From NCBI GenBank assembly GCA_035610835.1, contig CM069452.1, forward strand, positions 6,352,171 through 6,416,170: a stretch of DNA of 64,000 bases, given 5' to 3'. Position 1 is the first letter of the stretch, and each line of letters begins with the position of its first letter. This DNA is from Ophiura sarsii. Its lineage: Eukaryota; Echinodermata; Ophiuroidea; Amphilepidida; Ophiuridae. Both the position numbers and the translations under genes were made by a program. A model generated the notes under the pieces. The model made no database searches, was not told the DNA's origin, and worked only from the letters and a program-made list of their open reading frames with translations. Below, piece by piece: positions 12,001-23,300 of the stretch.

Positions 12001-15000
12001 GGTATTTTTGCAGTTGGCACAAGGAATCTCGTACGCGACTCCAGCCTTGTCCTCATTAGAGAGTTTGTCTTTTGGGTGGATAAGCATTTTTGTTAAGGCT
12101 GGTGTGTGGTTTAACTGCCGAGCGGATGTTGTGTTTGCGCAGTATCCTCTGAACCGGTTCAGTGACACCTTGGATATATCGGGGAGTGACCGAAGTTACC
12201 GATTGAACCGAGTCTTTTTGTTGACTTTCGCTTTTGCTTTGGGTTTAGACATTTGTTTCTTTACTTTGTTAAAAGACCACTCCTGATAGCAACACATTTT
12301 GAATAAGTAAGTAAGTTTCCTATTTGGAATTTTCTAACGAATTTTCTAACGAACATTTTATCATATACATGTTAGGTTATTCGTCTAGGGTTACGTATCA
12401 CGTACAGTGGCGGCACCAGCCCCATAATTGGGGGGGGGGGGGGGGGAAGGGGAAGACAATTTGTAGGGGGGCATGATCATTTTAACGATCCAGTGACAGT
12501 GCCTTATCGTTCCACGCACCAATTAAATGAGTTTATTTAAATGGTGCTATAACTATGATATTAAGAGATGGACACATTGCTGAGTTGGTAAGTGCATAAA
12601 CTTACGTGTCTGACATCGGTTCCCCGTATATCCAGATGGACATCAACAATTGTCTGGTCTTGTACAAGTTCCATTATTAGAACACGATGGATAACAAATT
12701 GCTGGAAAGTGATAACAATTTGATATGAATAAATATAATTAAAGATAAAACTATCTCAGGTATTGTCATTGATGAAAATGACGAAGAAACGTGTGAAGTT
12801 CGCATTAGCCAATTTGCTGACGATACAACTCTTTTCTGCTCAACGAAAGAATCTCTTGATAGCATGTTGAAGTCATAAGCTTTTCATGTATTTGCGGTAA
12901 TGTACATGTACAGGTGGGTTTTGGGGTCCAAAATGTCACCCTTTTTATTTATTTTTGTCCTGAAAGCACTATTCAAGTAAACTGTTATTGTTTTTATATG
13001 ATTGTATAATATTACAGATGATTCGGAACAAGTTTAGTATTGTTTTATCCATTTCCTGCAAAAATCAATATTTTGTGTGTTACCCCGCAATGGCCAGGGT
13101 CAGCAGTACACAATGCCTGGCGCGGTCAGGGTTCAAAGGGTTAAGAACCTCGTGTATAATATGTAAAAATAAAACACGTGTAAATATCATGTATTGGCAA
13201 TCAATGTATATTTACGTTCATGTAGAAGTTACAGTCGTGCCAATAAAAACAGATGGGCACAGGAACTGACAACGTCACCAAAATGGGACGATATTGGACT
13301 ATGAAAACTATTCTCGAAAAAGAGAGAAAATTGGCAGAGTTCAATTACAAATTATTATATAGAATCATCGCTATACCAAAGCAAACTTATATAAATGGAA
13401 TAAGGCGAACTCACCAAATTGTTTCGAGTGCAACATGTCAGATGATTATCTACATTCATTTATTGCCTGTTCTTTGTCAAATAGCTTTTGGGATCGTTTT
13501 AAAAGATTTATTATTTCTAAAAATATTCCATGTCCAGAGATATCGTTAAAAATCATTGTACTTGGTTATAAAACAGATAATCAAAATGTATTGAATGTAA
13601 TGCTAAATACACTAGAATGATAAGTCTGGCGTCGTTCACTCTGTATATAGATCCAGACTTATCAAGGTCACTGATAATAAAAACGTTAATGCATTTAAAT
13701 GGTTTCTATACGAATTAAGATGGAGAATTAGTATCTTGAGAGTTGAGACATAGTGAAAATATGTGGCATAAGATTGGTAAAAGCCTACATAGCACAGAGT
13801 AAATAGTAGGTTTTGATATTTTTTCTTGTAAAACACATGTACATGACAGCCCATATTATATTGTTTTGTTTGTCAACTGACCTGCGAGGGTCATGTACCA
13901 TTGATGATCATGAGCAATCTATCTTCAAGCTAATGATAATTGGTGGTACATGCTGTTCGCTGGTAGAGTATTAAAGGTAGATTACCCGATCACATTTTCG
14001 TAACACAGAATTATTTCAAACCTACGGAGATTTTCATATCATATGAAAGCTCGTATTTTTCTCATCATCATACTGAAATTTGACGGCCTAAATCGGTATA
14101 ATTACGGAGAAATCGATGAAATAACGTCGAATTACCGCGAATGGTGGTAACCACCGATATAGTTTGTGTACTACTCAATGGGTACAGTTCACGGCATCTT
14201 GTGCGTCTAAAATAAGAACCATTAGAGCTATGCAACTCAAACTTTGGAACACGACTTTTTGAAGGATGACCTTTCATGTAGAATAGAAAACTTCAAGTTG
14301 AAAATCGGGTCATCTACCTTTAAATGCTTTGTTCATATTTGTAACTTCTTGAGAATCTTTATTGTTATTATGTTTATATAACTTTGTATAGAATATAGCT
14401 GAATGTAAAATAAAATGAATGGAAAAAAAAAAAATAGCCTAAATAAATAAATAAATAAATAAATATAAGGGATATAATTATGATATTCAAACAGGTAGAT
14501 TTCAATACATTGCTACGTTGTCTTACAATGTCTTAGTGCATAAACTTACGCGTCTGGCATCGATTCCCTGTATATCCAGTTAGACATAAGCAAGTGTTTA
14601 TTCCGGTACAATTTCCATCATTGGCACACGATGGAGAACAAAGTGCTGGAAAATTAAAATAATTTGTAATAACACACGAAGAATATAATTGATGTAACTA
14701 TAATATCTAGACATGTAGATTTTAATACATTGCTATTGTCTTAGTGCATTATACACTTACGTGTCTGGCATCGGTTCCCAGTAAATCCAAATGGACATGA
14801 GCAAGTGTTTGGTCTGGTACAAGTTTTACCATTAGAACACGATGGAGAACAGATTGCTAGAGGTGATAAATATAAAGTATAGTATATAACTATATATGAT
14901 ATTCAGACAGGTAGATTTCGGACCATTACTGTGTTACTTAAGTCAGTGCATAAACAGCTATAAACTGGCATCGGTTTCCCGTGTATCCTGTCGATACACA

Positions 15001-18000
15001 TGAGCAAGTGTTTGGTCCGGTACAAGTTCCATCATTAGAACACGATGGCGAACATATTGCTAAAAAGGGATAACAATTCGATATGAAAAACGGTAAACAT
15101 GGTAAATATAATGGATATGATACTTAGATAGATGTTAATACATTGCTATATTGGCTTAGCGTATACACTTACGTGTCTGACATCGGTTACCCGTGTATCC
15201 AGTTAGACATGAGCAAGTGTTTGGTCTGGTACAAGTTCCACCATTCGAACATGATGGAGTACATATTGCTGGAAAGGGATAACAGTTTGATATGAAAAAA
15301 CGGTAAATAAGATGGATATGTTACTTATAGACAGATATATTTTGAATAAGTAATATATAGACTCGGACAAACTGGCGTGAATTATTTTTAACAACCAGAT
15401 AGCCAATCTTTACTACATGTATTTAGGTCGCTTGAGACTCTCAATAATGGCTTTGCCATGCACATTAGCGTTCGTTCGTCTGAGATCCACGTATACACAG
15501 CTTCTGTGGTCTAGTGGTTTGTTCTTCGCCGTGATAGTGAAGAGGGACCGGATTCGAGACCGTGTATTTTTAAGGTCATGCAAGTTTGTCCATATCAAAC
15601 TGAAAACGGAAAATATAATGGTTATGATACTGGCGCCAAAAATCGAGCTCCATAACTAGCCAACAGTGCTGATCTAAACCGAACACAGTCAAATTGGGGC
15701 CCTCGTCCCACCAACCCGCTGTAATACATTAAAAAAATGTCACTTTCACCTTTTATCCCGGTAGTTTCAGCTCATCTTCCCGGTCAAAGCCGTCAGCCCC
15801 CCCCCCCCCCCGACCCCCGGGCGATACGCTACTGACTTAGCGTATACACTTACGTGTCTGACAGCGGTTCCCCCTGTATCCAGATGGGCATGCGCAAGTG
15901 TTTGGTCTGGTACAAGTTCCACCACTCGAACATGAAGGAATGCAGATTGCTGGAAATTGATAACAGTTTGATATGAAAAACGGTACATATAATGGATGAT
16001 GTACTTAGATAGATTTTAATATATTTCTATATTGGCTTAGCGTATACGCTTACGTGTCTGACATCGGTTCCCCTCGTATCCGGTTTGACATGAGCAAAAG
16101 TTTGGTCTAGTACATTCACCATTAGCACACGGTGGAGAGCAGATTGCTGGAAAGAGATAACAGTTTGATTTGAAAAACGGTAAATAAAATGGATATGATA
16201 CTTAGACAGATATATTTTGAATAAATAATATATAGACTCGGACAAACTAGCGTGAATTAAATTAACAATTAACCCTAACCAGATATCTAATATTTACTAC
16301 ATGTATTTAGGTCGCTTGAGACTCTCAACAATGGCTTTACCATGCACATTAGCGTTCGTTCGTCTGTCATCCACGTATACGCAGCTTCTGTGGTCTTGTG
16401 GATTGTTCTTCGCCGTGATAGTGAAGAGGGACCGGGTTCGAGACCGTGTACTTTTAAGGTCATTGTTAATTTAATTCACGCAATATTGTCGATATCTAGT
16501 GGAAATAACTAACGAGGACTTACTTAGACTGAAAACGACGATCGGTACGACCTCTATAACACGGCGGATACGACGCCTAAATTAGTGTGCATTGTACGGA
16601 AGAGAATTAGTGCCAGGCGGTTAGGGTTATGAACGCACAAACTCACGAACTCGTGCCAACAATCCCGAGTTCGTAACTCGTGCCAACAATCCCGAGTTCG
16701 TGAGTTCGTGACTTGTACACTTTGAAAATAAAGAAATAGTAAAGAAATTTTGGCTCCAAGTCACGAACTCACGAAACTCCTATTTTTTCACTTTTAGCGA
16801 GTTGGTTAGTTTTAGCAAACAAACCCAACCGCCTCTTTTCCTGGATATATCCTGAGTTCGTGAGTTCGTATGCTGCAAACACAACCACCTGATTTTGTGG
16901 ATATCGTGTGTTCGTGAGTTCGTGTGTTCATATGCTGCAAACACAACCGCCTGATTTTGGCACGAGTTCGTGACTTCGTGTGTTCGTGTGTTGCAAACAC
17001 AACCGCCCAGATAACATGACAATATTGGCCCAATATTGGCCCAATATTGATTTTTCATTGGCCCAATATTGGCTTACAATATTGGCATAATATTATTTGG
17101 CCATTGGCCCAAGCTTGGCCCAATATTGGCACTCGCCAATGAGTGCCAATATTGGGCCAATACTGGGCCAATATTGGCATTTGCCAATGAGTGCCAATAT
17201 TGGGCCAATACTGGGCCAATATAAAATAACAATATTGGCCCAATATTGATTTTTCATTGGCCCAATATTGGCTTACAATATTGGCATAATATTATTTGGC
17301 CATTGGCCCAAGCTTGGCTCAATATTGGCACTCGCCAATGAGTGCCAATATTGAGCCAATATTGGGCGATCTTGGAGAAATGTTTGGTAGGAAGAATTCT
17401 ATCTTTATATTGTTTTACTTCCCCTAAAGAGGAGTGAGCTGATCCCGGGCCAACCCGTGGCCAGAACCAACTTTGGAATAGGGAAAGCCCAAGGACAAGG
17501 GAAAAAATCTTCAAGGGACAGGACAAGGCACAATATCCTAGCCAAAAGGCCGCGGGAAGCGATAACTTTTAACAGCGGCCGCAATTTTTAGACCGCGTCA
17601 GAATTTGTATATCAAATCAATGGTGTCATTTTCCGCCCCTTGGCATGGCATCATGTTGGCAACCAATATTGGACCAATATTGGTGACCAATTGAGTGCCA
17701 ATGCCATTGGCACTCTCTTGGTCACCAATATTGGACCAATATTGGTTTTACATTGGCGCTCGTCAATTGGCATCATGTTGGCAATCAATATTGGTCCAAT
17801 ATTGGTTGCCAACATGATGCCAATTAACGAGCGCCAATGTAAAACCAATATTGGTGACCAAGAGGGTGCCAATGGCATTGGCACTCAATTGGTCACCAAT
17901 ATTGGTCCAATATTTGTAGCCAACATGATGCCAATTGACGAGCGCCAATGTAAAACCAATATTGGTCCAATATTGGTGACCAAGAGGGTGCTCAATTGGT

Positions 18001-19243
18001 CACCAATATTGGTCCAATATTGGTTGCCAACATGATGCCAATTAACGAGCGCCAATGTAAAGCCAATATTGGTCCAATATTGGTGACCAATAAAATGCCA
18101 ATGCCAATATTGCCAATGGGGTTTTATTGGCCCAATATTGGTCAACAAGATAATGCCAATGCCAATATTGCCAATATTGGGCCAATATTGTGCCAATATA
18201 TGTATGTTGTCTGGGCGCCTGATTTTTGGCACGAGTTCGTGACTTCGTGAGTTCGTGTGTTGTCAACACAAGCCGCCGGATTCTCAGCATGAGTTCGTGA
18301 CTTCGTGCGTTCGTGTGTTGCAAACACAACCGCCTGATGATTTGTGGCACGAGTTCGTGACTTCGTGAGATCGTGTGTTGTGAACACTTGCTAAAACATT
18401 CGTGTATCCTTGACCCGGGGGGGGGGGGGGGGGGGGGGGTTAAAGAGGGTTAAACATTTGAAAATAAAGAAACACACATTGTGCAACTGAAAATTGTGAA
18501 CAAAGAAATGTCAATGATCTTTGAGATGAAATCATGCTATGTGTAAACAAACTCATTCACAAAATCCTTCCATCAAAATATAATCTGGTTAAAGATATAA
18601 TAAGATGGTTAAATAATTTATATCCCAGGGCAACTGAACACCGTAGGCATATTATATCGTTGGTGCGGTCGGTCGCGTCCTTGACACAATGTTGTCATTT
18701 AGTTTACAGTTCCCTGCGATCCTCAATATGAAATGAGTATGACTATGCGCACTGTATATGAACAGATGAAAGCGTAACATGGGTTCAACAAAAGAAAGTA
18801 TACCACTTTGTTTATGTCATTTTGAGTAACATTCAATTTCTTTTTGGACCAAACAGGCTAGATAGGCATTTAGATGAATCTTAAGTGGTATACTTTCTTT
18901 TGTTGAACCCTTTATTATGTGGTACACTGAGCTGAGAATAAATAGAAACAGGTCAAGGATCCGGGGGGTGGGGGCACTCAGAGCAAATGTGTTGTCATCA
19001 TCGAGCAGAAATCTGCGGGAAATGGTACCTTTTTCACGAATTGACATGGTCCCTGCGGAACCCGATTAAGTAACAATTTAATGCCATTTTGTGAAAAAGG
19101 GTATACATACATGTACTCGTGAAGTCAGCGTATAGGGTTGGTATTTTACGAGTATTTTCACGTGCTGCATGTCAGTGTTAAGGGTCCGATTTTGGAGGGC
19201 CTGCTTGATGATGACGAGAAATGGAAGTATATGATTGAGCCGC

Positions 19244-19292
<49 letters not shown>

Positions 19293-20345
19293 TCCCCTCC
19301 CGGGTCAAGGATACCCGAATTTAAGGAAGTTCTGCATGTTTTAGCAAGTGTTCACAACACACGAACTCACGAAGTCACGAACTCGTGCCAAAAATCAGGC
19401 GGTTGTGTTTGCAGTGGCGTAGCCAGGTTATTGATATTGGGGGGGGCGAGAACTGAAAATGAACCGACAAGATTGTTTTGAGTGAAGACATGCGCGCGTA
19501 ACGCGCGAATTTTTTTGACTTTACACCTATTTTTGGCACGATTGAGGTACGTTTTGGCTCTAAACAAGCTTGTACCAACGAATATTGCATTAAGGTGACT
19601 GTTATGCGCGCGTAGCGCGCGAAAATTTATCATATGTGTACTTTTGACCATCATAATTCCATGATTCCTCTGGTCAAATGAACCGACAGTGCCACTCTCA
19701 ACCGACACGACGTCAATATTGGGGGGGGGGGCGATCGCCCCCCTCGCCCCCCTCTGTCTACGCCACTGTGTGTTTGCAACACACGAACGCACGAAGTCAC
19801 GAACTCGTGCTGAAAATCCGGCGGCTTGTGTTGACAACACACGAACTCACGAAGTCACGAAATCGTGCCAAAATCAGGCGGTTGTATTTGCAGCATATGA
19901 ACACACGAACTCACGAACACACGATATCCACAAAATCAGGCGGTTGTGTTTGCAGAATACGAACTCACGAACTCAGGATATTTCCAGGAAAAGAGGCGGT
20001 TGGGTTTGTTTGATAAAACTAACCAACTCGCTAGAAGTGAAAAAATAGGAGTTTCATGAGTTCGTGACTTGAAGCAAAAATGTCTTTACTATTTCTTTAT
20101 TTTCAAAGTGTACAAATCACGAACTCACGAACTCGGGATTGTTGGCACGAGTTCGTGAGTTCGTGCGTTCATAACCCTAACCGCCTGGTACTAAATCTCC
20201 TCCGTAGCATTGCTTTGGTGTTTATGACACTACGTACATAATTCTATGAATGTTTCGGTCCGAATTCGCAAGTGAGTAATAAGTCTTACTCTTCTAAATA
20301 GTTCGTTACAATTGAACAAAATCTTTAGATCAGTCTACGGTCGCG

Positions 20346-20386
<41 letters not shown>

Positions 20387-23300
20387 TACCCTTTAATTTA
20401 AAGGAGTTTCTTCAAATATCAACAATATGTCTAAAATATGAGTCGGTTCTCACTCTAAAATAAACATGTTCAGCATCCCCTCCCACTTCTTCTTTTTTCT
20501 TTATTTCAGTCATAGCTTTTTTTTTTTTTTTTTGTTAAGGTGTTTCAGAGTTAGGGACCGTTCATAATTTCTACCGAGGGGGGGCCGGCACCAAACAGGG
20601 GTGGGTCATAACGTTTTCAAGAAATCAAAAGAGGGGGGGGTTCCAACTTTTTTTAGGAAATTAAAGGGGGGTCATAACTTTTTTGTACTAATATTTCAAA
20701 CCATAATTTGTTAGTACACATATGGCTACATTTCTCGTGCTATGCGCGCATGTACCACAAAATAGAATTTTAGTGTTTTAAAGCATTTTTAAAGCCAAAA
20801 TAGACCTTAATCATGGGAAATATGGCTATTTTTCTAGCGCTAGGCGCGCATGTGCCCACAAAATAGATTTTCGGTGTTTTAAAGCATGTTTAAAGCCAGA
20901 ATAGACCTCATTCATGGGAAATATGCCTATTTCTCTTGTGCTATGCGGGCATGTGCCCACAAAATAGATTTTCGGTGTTTTAAAGCGCGTTTAAAGCTGA
21001 AATAGACCTCAATCATGTGAAATATGGCTCTTTTTATGTGCCCACAAAATATATTTTCGGTGTTTTAAAGCAAGGAGAGGAGGGCATTTTGAAGCTAACA
21101 TTTTACTGCATATGATGTATGCGATATCTCATATTTCCTTACCTAGCCAAAAACACATATTTCTCACCCCAGACCCCCCCCTTAAGGAAGTTTTTTGAAA
21201 TTTTGTGAGTGCTGTAATTATTGAACTATTAATCAAATGCATATAGAAGTATACATTTTTGGATGGGATTTGGGTCAGAGAATCCATTGTTGGCATCATT
21301 TTTGACCAAAAATGTTGTTTTTTGAGAAAATCCAAAAAAATCACTTTTTTAACCATTTTTGGGGGGGGACAAGCTAACAAAAAATATTTTGGAGTAAAAA
21401 ATGCCAAAATTTGCTTGATTATACTATTAAGACACTATTCTAGGGATGATTTTCTCATTTTTTCTTAAGGCGTATTTTTTCAATTTTTTGGCACTTTCTG
21501 GTCAAATTTCAAAAAATACAAGTTTAGGTGAAAAAAATTAGAGAATCGTCCCTAGATTAGTGACATAACATTGGAATCAAGCAATTTTGGGCATTTTTTA
21601 CTCAAAAATAATTTAGCTAGCTTGTTCCAAAAAAAATTGGGTCAAAAAAGTGGATTTTGTGATTTTCTCAAAAATTCAACATTTTTGGTCAAAATTGACA
21701 CCAAATTTGGATTCTCTGATCCATTTCCTTTCCAAAAATGTATACTTTTGTATGCATTTGATTAATAGTTCAATAATAACAGCACTCACAAAAAAAATCA
21801 AAATATCAAATCAAAAATTCCCCCCTTAAAGCCAAAATAGACCTCAATCCTGCATGTGGCCACAAAATGATTTTCGGTGTTTTAAAGCATGTTTAAATAA
21901 AAGTTACCTGCACAACAGCAATATTTCCTTGAAAATTGATTTTTTTCCCCCCCTTCAAATTGTAAAAATGGCTGAATATCACAATTTTACATGCACACAG
22001 GCAAATGTTTACATGCACAGGGCCAAAGTTACATACACTGTGCCCATGCTGACAACATGCCCACACATACAATGTACACTGTCTGAAATTATACACTTTA
22101 CTCCACAAAAATCACAAGTGTATATAATAATATAATTGTTGTATATATATATATATATACTTCTTTTTTTTTGGTGTATATTTTTAAGAATAGTATTCTC
22201 AAATATTCATACTTGAAGGGGTGGGTGTAATTAAGTGCTAATTTATTGCAGCCACCCCTTCAATTGTGTATGCTTATTGTATTTGTAAGCCGGGGTGTGT
22301 GTACAAAAAAAAGGGGGGGGGGTCATAACTTTTTTCTACATTCCAGAGGGGGGGTCATCACTTTTTAGTATCTTGGGAAGGGGGCGGTCATGTGTTTTTT
22401 GGTTGTTGCTTTCTTCCAGCTACCGCCCCCCCCCCCCCCCCCCACCTCCGGTAGAAATAATTAACGGTCCCTTAGAGATATTTGTAACATGTTTGTTTCT
22501 TATTAGCATTTTACACAAGTTTGGTCATGTTTATGGTGACTAGAACCCCTTAGAACCATTAAATATAAAACTAGTTAGAGAGGCCTCCTCTTTAAGGTTC
22601 GCAAAGTTTATCGCTATGACTAGAGCGATTTTGCACCAAAAAGTAAAAAAAATACCTCCTTCGGACGCTAAATATGTTCATTTTGTGGGGGAGGGATGAA
22701 CGTGTCAGTGTATTTAATTAGTGTGTGTGTTTTTTCCTTCAATTTATTGGTCAATGAATTTCTACATCATTAGAGCTACTGCATAGCTACTTAATGGATG
22801 AGCCAGGATGATAGGTATTGGCAGCGTACGCGTTTGTTTATATACAAATAGAAAACTACAATGCAAGAGCTTGTTCAAAGGCTACCCTGGACAAAACTGT
22901 TTTCAAGCTCTTTGTAGCCCGAGTTGGATTGTTTGAGTTTTCGTCGTGAAACCCCTTATTAGGCCATGTGTATGTGAGGTATAACGCTTACCAGTGTGCA
23001 ACGTTCAGATTTTGTTACGGAGGAACGATGACATTGCCATTTTTCATCCGTGGATTTCGCCGGTTCCCGTGAAATGCTAAATGTTTCAAAGGGGGTTTGA
23101 ACGTTGCATGTGCATCTGATTTGTGAACAATCACTGCCATTAGATAGCGACGTTTTGAAGCGATATTGTATTAAATTATGCATATGTAGGGTTTGTGAGA
23201 ATCCGTGAACACGGATTTCACGGCGTAATTCACGGCGTAAATGCTATTTCAGCCGCGGTAAAAAAAGCCGATTTTACAGTTTTATTTAACAATAAGAATT

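Larger units (their letters stand above)
16608..20194. mobile_element. Long foldback element built of CACGAACTCGTG-type subrepeats
   Basis: The left end TTAGTGCCAGGCGGTTAGGG is mirrored at 20194 (TTTAGTACCAGGCGG on the other strand). The arms run inward about 0.6 kb with shared landmarks in the same order: the GGTTATGAACGCAC block, the TTTGAAAATAAAGAAATAG block, the CAAACCCAACCGCCTCTTTTC block, then several CAACACACGAACTCACGAAG subrepeats. The left arm is interrupted by 17011-18213, the right arm by 19412-19768. The inner ends are a G23 run (18417-18439) facing a C45 run (19245-19289). No transposase frame is seen. Confidence 0.8.

Noticed and set aside
17640..18232. Several overlapping open frames rich in NIGPILVTN
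   Set aside because: They are translations of the CCAATATTGG repeat in all frames and have no protein meaning.
19138..19344. Open frame with a run of prolines or glycines
   Set aside because: Produced by the C45 homopolymer; no supporting coding sequence.
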